Shown here piece after piece: positions 1 through 6,289 of a stretch of 6,289 nucleotides of DNA. Under the pieces are notes generated by a model. It searched no databases. It was not told the DNA's origin and saw only the letters and a list, made by a program, of their open reading frames with translations. Source of the DNA: Bacteroidales bacterium (GTDB lineage Bacteria > Bacteroidota > Bacteroidia > Bacteroidales > Azobacteroidaceae); NCBI GenBank assembly GCA_020860885.1, contig JAJBTS010000157.1:5309-11597 (forward strand), in the 5' to 3' direction. The translations under genes and the position numbers were made by a program. Numbering within the stretch: the stretch's first letter is position 1; each line of letters opens with the position of its first letter.

Positions 1-1243
1 TCTTAATTCCGGTTTAACGATTAATTACAACGGGAAGAAGTTTTTTTCGAAAAATGGTCTGGTTGACTTATTGAATGAGAATATGACCTCTGATCCTTTG
101 TATCCTATTATACATTTGTCAGGAGATGATATTGAAATTGCTATTACTCATGCCCACCAATATGGAGAAGAGTATTACTCTTTCGTAAATGGACAGTATA
201 CCACACAGGGCGGTACACATCTGGCGGCATTTAAAGAAACCGTAGCCCGTGTGATTAAGGAATATTACACTAAGAACTTTGAATATTCGGATATTCGGAT
301 GGGTATTATTGCCGCTATCGCGATTAAAGTCGAAGAACCGGTTTTCGAATCTCAGACAAAAACCAAGTTAGGGTCTAAAGATATTGGTCCGGAAGGGCCT
401 ACAGTCACTAAATTTATTGGCGATTTTGTGAAAAGAGAGCTGGATAACTTTCTTCATAAGAATCCGGAGACTTCCGATCTTTTGCTGAAGAAGATTACTG
501 AGTCGGAAAAAGAAAGAAAGGCTATTGCCGGTGTTACTAAATTAGCAAAAGAAAGAGCAAAAAAAGCCAATCTTCATAATAGGAAATTGCGGGACTGTCG
601 CATACACTATAATGAGACAAAAGGAAAAAATCTGGACCAGACTTGTATCTTCATTACGGAAGGAGATTCTGCCAGCGGTTCGATCACTCAAAGTCGTGAC
701 CCGAACTATCAGGCTGTTTTCAGCCTAAGAGGAAAACCTCTGAATACTTTTGGTTTGACTAAGAAAATCGTTTATGAAAACGAGGAATTTAATCTGTTGC
801 AGGCTGCATTAAATATAGAAGACGGATTGGATGGACTGAGATACAATAAGGTAATTATAGCCACCGATGCAGATGTTGATGGAATGCATATCCGGTTACT
901 TATCATTACTTTTTTCCTGCAGTTTTTCCCTGATCTAATTAAAAACAATCATGTTTTTATCTTGCAAACACCTCTTTTCCGGGTAAGAAATAAGAAAGAA
1001 ACAATTTATTGTTATACAGAAGAAGAGAGATTATCTGCAATAGAAAAGTTGGGGCCCAATCCGGAAATTACCCGATTCAAAGGTTTAGGTGAAATATCTC
1101 CTTCTGAATTTAAGAATTTTATCGGAAAAGATATCCGGCTGGATCCTGTGTCCATGAAGAAATCTGATGCTGTAAAAGAAATGCTGGAGTTTTATATGGG
1201 AAAAAATACCATGGAAAGGCAGAACTTTATTATCGATAATTAG
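1..1243 (+). CDS. parE: DNA topoisomerase IV subunit B (ParE), 3' part; 5' end outside window
   Basis: This is the ATPase subunit of topoisomerase IV, the type IIA enzyme that works with ParC to unlink replicated chromosomes. The reading frame is open from base 2, adding 23 codons (beginning [15 protein letters not shown]) before a TTG at 71, so that TTG is internal and the gene is cut by the edge. Counting from base 2, about 413 residues are visible. They hold the second half of the ATPase region (QGGTH, and the transducer-loop QTK at nt 353-361 that contacts ATP), then the TOPRIM domain with EGDSASGS (nt 659-682), DADVDG (nt 866-883) and RFKGLGE near nt 1076. The GHKL ATP-binding domain, about 200 residues, is missing only because of the edge. 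The wording [15 protein letters not shown] and PLFRVRNKK resembles Bacteroidota ParE rather than GyrB, but the two are paralogues, and a GyrB assignment is the alternative. No frameshift is seen. coaD follows after 23 bp. Confidence 0.93.
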   Translation, partial: LNSGLTINYNGKKFFSKNGLVDLLNENMTSDPLYPIIHLSGDDIEIAITHAHQYGEEYYSFVNGQYTTQGGTHLAAFKETVARVIKEYYTKNFEYSDIRMGIIAAIAIKVEEPVFESQTKTKLGSKDIGPEGPTVTKFIGDFVKRELDNFLHKNPETSDLLLKKITESEKERKAIAGVTKLAKERAKKANLHNRKLRDCRIHYNETKGKNLDQTCIFITEGDSASGSITQSRDPNYQAVFSLRGKPLNTFGLTKKIVYENEEFNLLQAALNIEDGLDGLRYNKVIIATDADVDGMHIRLLIITFFLQFFPDLIKNNHVFILQTPLFRVRNKKETIYCYTEEERLSAIEKLGPNPEITRFKGLGEISPSEFKNFIGKDIRLDPVSMKKSDAVKEMLEFYMGKNTMERQNFIIDN

Positions 1244-1266
1244 GTTGTAGAAGAAGATATATAATT

Positions 1267-1743
1267 TTGAAAAAGATAGCATTATTTCCCGGCACGTTCG
1301 ATCCTTTTACCTTAGGACATTTGTCTTTGGTAGAAAGAGGATTACATTTAGTTGATGAAATTATAATTGCAATTGGTGTCAACAATAATAAGAAAACATT
1401 TTTTTCTTTGGAGCAAAGAATTCAGATGGTTTCAAAACTCTTTGAACAAAATCCTAAGGTAAAGGTGGAGAGTTATGAATCCTTAACGGTCGATTATGCG
1501 AAAGAAAAGAATGCCCACTATATTCTCCGGGGAATACGTTCGGTGAACGATTTTGAATATGAAAAGAATATTGCCGACGTTAACAGGAAAATATCCGGAA
1601 TAGAGACATTTGTTTTATTTACAGAACCTGAACATACACATATTAGTTCTTCCATTGTAAGAGAGTTACTCTGTTATGGTAAAGATGTTGCTGATTTTGT
1701 ACCTAAAGGTTTAGGTATTCACGATTATAAAAAAATAATATAA
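1267..1743 (+). CDS. coaD: Phosphopantetheine adenylyltransferase (CoaD)
   Basis: This enzyme transfers AMP from ATP to 4'-phosphopantetheine, giving dephospho-CoA and pyrophosphate, the penultimate step of coenzyme A synthesis, in the cytoplasm. The protein has 158 residues, the family's usual length (about 155-165). Visible motifs are PGTFDPFTLGH (residues 8-18) carrying the nucleotidyltransferase T/HxGH signature as TLGH (15-18), a KK pair at 42-43 in the substrate-binding loop, RGIRSVNDFEYE (89-100), and ISSS-IVREL (126-134) that closes over the nucleotide. The start is a TTG. An in-frame TAA at 1237 leaves no ATG or GTG upstream, and the product begins with the family's normal MKKIALFPGTFDP, so this start is well supported. 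A purine-rich AGAAGAAG (1249-1256) lies 10 nt before it, a weak ribosome-binding candidate. It sits between parE (23 bp) and the S41 protease (1 bp), suggesting co-transcription. Confidence 0.96.
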   Translation: MKKIALFPGTFDPFTLGHLSLVERGLHLVDEIIIAIGVNNNKKTFFSLEQRIQMVSKLFEQNPKVKVESYESLTVDYAKEKNAHYILRGIRSVNDFEYEKNIADVNRKISGIETFVLFTEPEHTHISSSIVRELLCYGKDVADFVPKGLGIHDYKKII

Positions 1744-1744
1744 C

Positions 1745-3511
1745 ATGAAAAACGTACTATTTATCCTTATTTTTTCAATTTGCCTTACTTCATGCACGTA
1801 TGGACAACGGTTTAACGATCCTGCTGCTAACAAAATAAATTTTACTGTCGCCGCCATCGAACATATGTATGTTGATACAGTTAATAAGACCAAACTGGCC
1901 GACGAGGCTATTACTTCATTACTACAAAAACTGGATCCGCATTCGGGATATTTATCTGCTGAAGAAATGAAGGAGATGAATGAGCCTTTGCAGGGGAATT
2001 TTGATGGAATAGGAGTGCAGTTTAATATGTTGACGGATACTTTATATATTATTCAGGTTATTCCGGGAGGACCTTCTGAAAAAGTCGGTATCATGGCAGG
2101 AGACCGTATTATTATGGTCAACGATACATTGATTGCCGGAGTCAAAATGAAGAATACGGATATCATGTCTCGTTTACGTGGACCTAAAGGTACTGTTGTG
2201 GAATTGAAAATAAAGCGTGGGAATAATCCTAATTTGTTGCCTTTCCGTATTGTAAGAGATAAAATTCCTATTTACAGTTTGGATGCTTCCTATATGATCG
2301 ATAAAGAAACCGGTTATATTAAATTGAATCGTTTTGCAGCGACTACTTACGATGAATTCATGGAAGCTTTGAATAACTTGAAGAAAAGTGGAATGAAGAA
2401 TCTTATTCTGGATCTCCAAGACAACGGAGGTGGTTATCTGAAGGCTGCAATTATGATTGCCAACGAATTCATGAAAAGAGGAGAACTCATTGTATATACA
2501 GAAGGAGAGCATCAAAAAAGAAATGAGGAATATGCAGGTTCCAAAGGTTCTTTTACAGATGGAAAACTCGTTGTTTTGGTCAACGAATCTTCCGCTTCTG
2601 CCAGCGAAATTGTTACCGGTGCGTTGCAGGATTGGGATCGTGCCGTTTTAGTTGGGCGAAGAACGTTTGGAAAAGGATTGGTTCAGCAAGCTATCCCGTA
2701 TCCTGATGGTTCTGCTCTTAAATTGACTATTGCCCGGTATTACACTCCTACAGGGCGTTCTATCCAGAAACCTTACGAACAAGGAGATGCCGATTCCTAT
2801 AATATGGACCTGATCAATCGTTATAATAGAGGAGAAATGTTAAGTGCAGACAGTATCCATTTCCCGGATTCATTGAAGTATAATACTTTGGTAAATAAAA
2901 GAGTTGTTTATGGCGGTGGTGGTATTATGCCGGATCAATTCATTCCTATTGATACAACCCGTTTTACAGATATACATAGAGCTTTAATTGCTTCAGGAAC
3001 ACTTAATAAGTATGTAATTAGTTATGTGGATGCACAAAGAGAAACAATTAAAAGACAATACCCTCAATTGGGGCAATATAAGTCCGGATTTGTTGTTACG
3101 GATAAAATGTTAAACGATCTTCTTGAAATGTTTAAAAATGAAGATTATGAGTTTCATAGAAATAATTCTGTGCAGTTATCTCCCGAAGATATTCAGGAAT
3201 TGCAAACAAACAATTATCAGATTTCGGATGCAATGCTAAAAAGATTATCTTCTTTAATGAGAGCAGGGAATACAACGCCTGAAAATGATGGAGAAGTGAA
3301 AAAGAAAGTTGAACTTACTGCCAATGATATGAAAGACTTTGAAAAATCAAAATCTTTAGTTCAACTTCAGATAAAAGCGTTGATTGCCCGGGATATTTGG
3401 GAAATGAATGATTATTTTCAAATCATTAACGAAATAAACGATCCTCTCATAAAAGCGATTGAAATTATCAATAACACATCGGAGTACAATAAGCTGTTAG
3501 GTAAAAACTAA
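1745..3511 (+). CDS. Exported S41 family carboxyl-terminal processing protease with PDZ domain
   Basis: This is a serine protease of the CtpA/Prc (Tsp) family, which trims or degrades envelope proteins from their C-termini; its substrates are not evident here. Residues 1-21 form an export signal: K2, a hydrophobic stretch, then LTSC (14-17), which fits a lipobox, followed by YGQ, which could instead be a signal peptidase I site. The region near 88-160 is a PDZ domain (GIGVQF, then VIPGGPSEKVGIMAGD). The protease core follows: NRFAATTYDEF, LILDLQDNGGG (220-230), then SSASASE (282-288). Matching spacing to E. coli Tsp S430/D441/K455, the expected catalytic residues are S285, D296 and K310 (FGKG), all present, so it should be active. 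After the core (to about 410) there is a charged, probably helical tail of some 180 residues. At 588 residues it is longer than minimal CtpA proteins. The ATG lies one base after the coaD stop, so translation may be coupled. It ends just before a strong terminator. Confidence 0.92.
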   Translation: MKNVLFILIFSICLTSCTYGQRFNDPAANKINFTVAAIEHMYVDTVNKTKLADEAITSLLQKLDPHSGYLSAEEMKEMNEPLQGNFDGIGVQFNMLTDTLYIIQVIPGGPSEKVGIMAGDRIIMVNDTLIAGVKMKNTDIMSRLRGPKGTVVELKIKRGNNPNLLPFRIVRDKIPIYSLDASYMIDKETGYIKLNRFAATTYDEFMEALNNLKKSGMKNLILDLQDNGGGYLKAAIMIANEFMKRGELIVYTEGEHQKRNEEYAGSKGSFTDGKLVVLVNESSASASEIVTGALQDWDRAVLVGRRTFGKGLVQQAIPYPDGSALKLTIARYYTPTGRSIQKPYEQGDADSYNMDLINRYNRGEMLSADSIHFPDSLKYNTLVNKRVVYGGGGIMPDQFIPIDTTRFTDIHRALIASGTLNKYVISYVDAQRETIKRQYPQLGQYKSGFVVTDKMLNDLLEMFKNEDYEFHRNNSVQLSPEDIQELQTNNYQISDAMLKRLSSLMRAGNTTPENDGEVKKKVELTANDMKDFEKSKSLVQLQIKALIARDIWEMNDYFQIINEINDPLIKAIEIINNTSEYNKLLGKN

Positions 3512-3521
3512 ACATAAAGTC

Positions 3522-3573
3522 GGAAAACTGAAAAGGTCAATTTAATTTATATCTTTTCAGTTTTCCTTTTTTT
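3522..3573 (+). terminator. Intrinsic terminator after the parE-coaD-S41 run
   Basis: GGAAAACTGAAAAG (3522-3535) and CTTTTCAGTTTTCC (3553-3566) are perfect reverse complements, giving a 14-bp stem with a 17-nt AT-rich loop, followed directly by seven T (3567-3573). It starts 10 bases after the protease stop codon. The stem is AT-rich but long and unbroken. Read from the minus strand, the same hairpin is followed by GACTTTATGTTTAG, which has no continuous T run, so it should stop plus-strand transcripts best and act on the converging yifB transcript weakly, if at all. Confidence 0.88.
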
Positions 3574-3583
3574 ATCCAATTTC

Positions 3584-5122
3584 TTAACCCGCCCAATTTT
3601 CCCGGTCTAAATTCCTGTAGCTGATCGCTTCTGCAATATGATGAGCTTGTACTTTTAACGAACCTTCCAGATCTGCAATTGTACGGGCTACTCTTAGAAT
3701 TCTATCGTAAGCTCGTGCGGATAAACTTAGTCTTTCCATAGCATCTTTTAATTGTTGTAGTCCTGCCCGGTCCGGTTGAGCGTGTTTATGCAATAAACGG
3801 GTGTGCATTTGAGCGTTGCAGTAAATGCCTTCTTCGTTTTCAAATCTTTTCTCCTGAATGAGCCGGGCATTTATAACACGATTTCGTATTTTGCTACTGG
3901 CTTCTGCCAGCCGGGTATCGGAAATGTCCTCGAAGGGAACCGGAACAATCTCTATCTGAATGTCTATTCTATCCAACAATGGCCCCGATAAACGGTTCAG
4001 ATATTTTTGAACTTGTTGCGGCTGGCAAACACAATCTTTATTGGGGTTATTGTAATGCCCGCACGGACATGGATTCATAGATGCTATTAACATAAATCCG
4101 GCTGGATATTCAACGGTAAATCTTGCCCTTGAGATGGTTATCTTTCTGTCTTCCAGCGGCTGACGAAGCATTTCCAACACTCCTTTGTTGAATTCTGCTA
4201 TTTCATCGAGAAATAAAACTCCGTTATGGGCCAAACTTATTTCACCGGGTTGAGGATAAGTTCCGCCACCTACCATAGCAACGCTTGAGATCGTATGATG
4301 AGGGCTCCGAAAAGGACGAATAGCAATTAATGATCCGTTATGGTTGATCTTTCCGGCTACCGAATGAATTTTTGTTGTTTCCAAACTTTCATTGATGGAC
4401 AAGGGAGGAAGAATCGAAGGAATCCTTTTGGCCAGCATACTTTTCCCGGCACCCGGCGATCCGATAAGTAATAGATTGTGTCCTCCGGAGCAAGCTACTT
4501 CCATGGCTCTTTTTACGCTTTCCTGTCCTTTTACTTCCGAGAAATCCCATTCCAGATTCAATTGATTCGTAAGAAACTCTTTCTGAGTGTCAATAATAGT
4601 TTTCTCCAGTTCTTTTTCATCATTAAAAAACTGAATAACTTCTTTGATGTTATCTACGCCATAAACTTCAAAGTCGCTCACAACAGCCGCTTCACGGGCA
4701 TTCATTTTCGGCAAAATTATTCCTTTAAATCCTTCTTCCTTTGCCTTCAGGGCAATTGAAAGTATTCCCTTGACGGGCTTAAGCATCCCATCCAAAGATA
4801 ATTCTCCAATAATCAGATAATCGGAGATTTTATCATTTTGAATATTCTCTGCTCCGGCCAAAATCCCGATGGCCAGAGGTAGATCGTAAGAGGAACCTTC
4901 TTTGCGAATGTCAGCCGGAGCCATATTGACCACAATCTGTTTCCTGGGAAATTTCATACCGTTATACTCTAATGCCGAAGTGATACGTTCGTGCGACTCT
5001 CTGATACTGACATCAGGTAATCCAACTAAAAAGAATTTGATTCCTTTGCTACAATTGACTTCTATAGTGATGATCGTAGCGTCTACGCCCTGCAGGGCTG
5101 CAGTGTAAGCTTTAATTAACAT
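3584..5122 (-). CDS. YifB/ComM-family Mg chelatase-like AAA+ ATPase
   Basis: A 512-residue protein, the normal length for the YifB/ComM family. In Vibrio and Haemophilus, ComM is a hexameric helicase promoting branch migration when transforming DNA is integrated; in other bacteria the role is less clear. The N-terminal part (about 1-170) is the Lon-protease-like ChlI domain, with VGLPDVSIRES, NMAPADIRKEGSSYDLP and the IGELSLDG segment. The AAA+ domain (about 190-395) has Walker A GSPGAGKS (221-228), IRPFRSPHHTIS (268-279), Walker B VLFLDE (302-307), the polar SMNPCPCG (348-355), and SGPLLDRIDI (379-388) with arginine-finger candidate R385. Cysteines 352, 354, 364 and 366 form the family's zinc-ribbon-like insert. 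The C-terminal part (SARAYDRILRVARTIADLEG, 468-487) holds the sensor-2 type helix. The ATG at 5122 gives the usual MLIKAYTAALQGVDA start. It lies 74 bp downstream of the lipoprotein gene on the same strand and converges with the protease gene. Confidence 0.94.
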   Translation of the reverse strand: MLIKAYTAALQGVDATIITIEVNCSKGIKFFLVGLPDVSIRESHERITSALEYNGMKFPRKQIVVNMAPADIRKEGSSYDLPLAIGILAGAENIQNDKISDYLIIGELSLDGMLKPVKGILSIALKAKEEGFKGIILPKMNAREAAVVSDFEVYGVDNIKEVIQFFNDEKELEKTIIDTQKEFLTNQLNLEWDFSEVKGQESVKRAMEVACSGGHNLLLIGSPGAGKSMLAKRIPSILPPLSINESLETTKIHSVAGKINHNGSLIAIRPFRSPHHTISSVAMVGGGTYPQPGEISLAHNGVLFLDEIAEFNKGVLEMLRQPLEDRKITISRARFTVEYPAGFMLIASMNPCPCGHYNNPNKDCVCQPQQVQKYLNRLSGPLLDRIDIQIEIVPVPFEDISDTRLAEASSKIRNRVINARLIQEKRFENEEGIYCNAQMHTRLLHKHAQPDRAGLQQLKDAMERLSLSARAYDRILRVARTIADLEGSLKVQAHHIAEAISYRNLDRENWAG

Positions 5123-5196
5123 AGAATAAATAGTTAAGATTGTAATTTGATTAATATAAATTAGAAGAGATTATATGCTATTTAATGAGTCATAAG

Positions 5197-6289
5197 TTAA
5201 TTTTGATTTAGTTCTTCCGTTAATATGTCCTGAATGTGTTTTACCGACGTATGTGCAGCAAGAACCCTCCCGTCACGGTCCATCAGGAAATAATCGGGAA
5301 GAGCGTTGATATTATAGACTGTGAGAATAGGGGATGCCAACCCGTAAGTGTCAATCGCCTGAAACCAGTTTATGTCATATTCTTCTGCTACAGCTTGCCA
5401 ATCATTTTTATTATCTTCAAAGGCAATACTGAAAATTTCTACCTCACTTCTTTTAAATTTATTATAAATTTGTTTCAAAACAGGATAATCTTCACTACAT
5501 GGGCCACATCCTGATTTTTCGAAAGAAAGTATTAAATATTTGCCGTTAAAAGAATTTAAAGATAAAATACTATCTTTTGTGTCTGTGATGGTAAAATCAG
5601 GAGCTATACTACCAACGGCAGTATTTAACAGACGTTGGTAAACATTATTGAGGCGGGTATATAGACGATCTTCTTTTGCCGGAGATTCTATCAATGATAA
5701 ATATTCACCCACTACGGCAGGATCATTATTTTCTAATATGTAATCCTGAATCAATACAAGGCTGGCAATAGAAGAGGGATTTTCTTTGATGAAGTTTTCC
5801 GCATTGGTAACAAGCGTTTGTCCCAGGTTTAATTTCCTGGAATAATCTTCATCTATACTGCTTTTGGTTTCTAAATGAGTCTGTTTGAGTTTTTCTGTTA
5901 AATTAGCTCTTTCCCTTATTATTTCCTTATTGTTTTGTTTGAAAAGGCTTAATTTATCATTGATGTCATTTCCCCTGGCTTCAATGAGTTCAGGGTAATT
6001 GGCATCACCGGATATTTTGATAGACTGTCCGTTCTTGGCCCAAACGGTAATCCACACACTGCCGTCTTCCAGATAAATAATAATCGGTTTGATAGAATCC
6101 GATGAGGATGTATATTTGAATTTTCCTTCTGTAGCGTATACAGTATCTACTATGGAGCCATTGTTGTTGCTGTTTGTCAGAAAATAGACAGCGGGAGTAG
6201 TAAGTCCGCTGATGTTACCTTCTAAAACAAAAGTTTTTTTGTCGCCGCATGCCGTTAAAACTGTCAAACACAACAAAATATATATAAGT
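5197..6289 (-). CDS. DUF4369-TlpA-like thioredoxin-fold lipoprotein; start codon outside window
   Basis: Predicted envelope-anchored thiol-disulfide protein. The frame is open to the right edge: four further codons (L-I-Y-I) precede the TTG at 6276, extending the hydrophobic segment to LIYILLCLTVLTACGDKK. This is a lipoprotein signal with lipobox LTAC, but the positively charged N-terminus and start codon are missing, so the gene is cut by a few codons and TTG 6276 is not the real start. Counting from that TTG (359 residues): lipidated Cys is C10; a beta-rich DUF4369-like domain spans about 15-95 (FVLEGNISGL); a charged helical region covers about 103-215; and a TlpA/AhpC-TSA domain runs from 225 (APDFTITD) to the end, with redox CGPC at 257-260 and cis-proline candidate P327 in ALPDYFL. 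Both active-site cysteines are intact, suggesting a reductase, though the partner is unknown. A glycine replaces the tryptophan usual before the first cysteine. yifB follows after 74 bp. Confidence 0.9.
   Translation of the reverse strand, partial: LIYILLCLTVLTACGDKKTFVLEGNISGLTTPAVYFLTNSNNNGSIVDTVYATEGKFKYTSSSDSIKPIIIYLEDGSVWITVWAKNGQSIKISGDANYPELIEARGNDINDKLSLFKQNNKEIIRERANLTEKLKQTHLETKSSIDEDYSRKLNLGQTLVTNAENFIKENPSSIASLVLIQDYILENNDPAVVGEYLSLIESPAKEDRLYTRLNNVYQRLLNTAVGSIAPDFTITDTKDSILSLNSFNGKYLILSFEKSGCGPCSEDYPVLKQIYNKFKRSEVEIFSIAFEDNKNDWQAVAEEYDINWFQAIDTYGLASPILTVYNINALPDYFLMDRDGRVLAAHTSVKHIQDILTEELNQN

Noticed and set aside
1085..1282. Minus-strand open frame of 65 codons overlapping the parE end and coaD start
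   Set aside because: It is antisense to conserved coding sequence, has no recognisable motif, and its content mirrors the AT-rich complement of parE.
2174..2515. Minus-strand open frame of 113 codons inside the protease gene
   Set aside because: It lies antisense to the PDZ and catalytic core region; the plus-strand frame has clear family motifs and this one has none.
4055..4110. Cysteine-rich CPCG...CVC segment in YifB as a possible novel metal-binding insertion
   Set aside because: This four-cysteine insert after the SMNPCPCG motif is a standard feature of the YifB/ComM family.
4478..4759. Plus-strand open frame of 93 codons inside yifB
   Set aside because: Shadow of the minus-strand AAA+ gene; Phe/Ser-rich composition is what Lys/Glu codons give when read antisense.
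5170..5175. TATAAT on the minus strand upstream of yifB, possible -10 box
   Set aside because: The main sigma factor of Bacteroidota prefers TAnnTTTG rather than TATAAT, no good -35 element is spaced from it, and such a hexamer is expected by chance in AT-rich DNA.
5184..5192. ATGAGTCAT, an odd-length palindrome just downstream of the lipoprotein stop (minus strand)
   Set aside because: Four-base arms around one central base are too short for a terminator, with no T run after it; no known operator is matched.
5236..5514. Plus-strand open frame of 92 codons inside the TlpA-like gene
   Set aside because: Antisense to the thioredoxin-fold domain, with no motif or initiation signal supporting it.
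1..6289. Search for mobile elements, CRISPR arrays, tRNA/rRNA genes, toxin-antitoxin or defence genes
   Set aside because: No repeats, terminal inverted repeats, transposase motifs or RNA-gene signatures were seen; nearly all bases belong to five recognisable housekeeping genes.

Overview
The window looks like ordinary chromosomal DNA from a member of the Bacteroidota, most likely order Bacteroidales. The grounds are an AT-rich composition, a topoisomerase IV subunit B fragment with the EGDSASGS / LRGKPLN wording I associate with that phylum, absence of clear Shine-Dalgarno sites, use of a TTG start, and a DUF4369-TlpA type lipoprotein, an architecture characteristic of Bacteroidota. The genus cannot be named from the sequence alone.

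Layout: there are two facing gene groups. On the plus strand (1-3511) lie three tightly packed genes: the 3' two thirds of parE (topoisomerase IV subunit B, cut by the left edge), coaD (phosphopantetheine adenylyltransferase, coenzyme A synthesis) and an exported S41 carboxyl-terminal processing protease with a PDZ domain. Gaps are 23 bp and 1 bp, so they are probably co-transcribed. This run ends at a strong intrinsic terminator (3522-3573), a perfect 14-bp stem followed by seven T.

On the minus strand (6289-3584) lie a thioredoxin-fold (TlpA-like) lipoprotein, cut by the right edge a few codons before its likely start, and downstream of it a YifB/ComM-family Mg-chelatase-like AAA+ ATPase. 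They are separated by 74 bp with no obvious terminator, so they may also share a transcript. The two groups converge on the terminator region.

The genes do not form one pathway. They are housekeeping functions: chromosome decatenation, CoA synthesis, envelope proteolysis, envelope redox and processing of transforming or recombining DNA. I see no mobile element, CRISPR array, RNA gene, phage gene or defence island, and no evidence of an undescribed system. There is no non-coding stretch longer than about 75 bp. The points worth checking are small: start-site corrections at both window edges and at coaD, an ambiguous export signal and long C-terminal tail on the protease, and an atypical active-site context in the TlpA-like protein.
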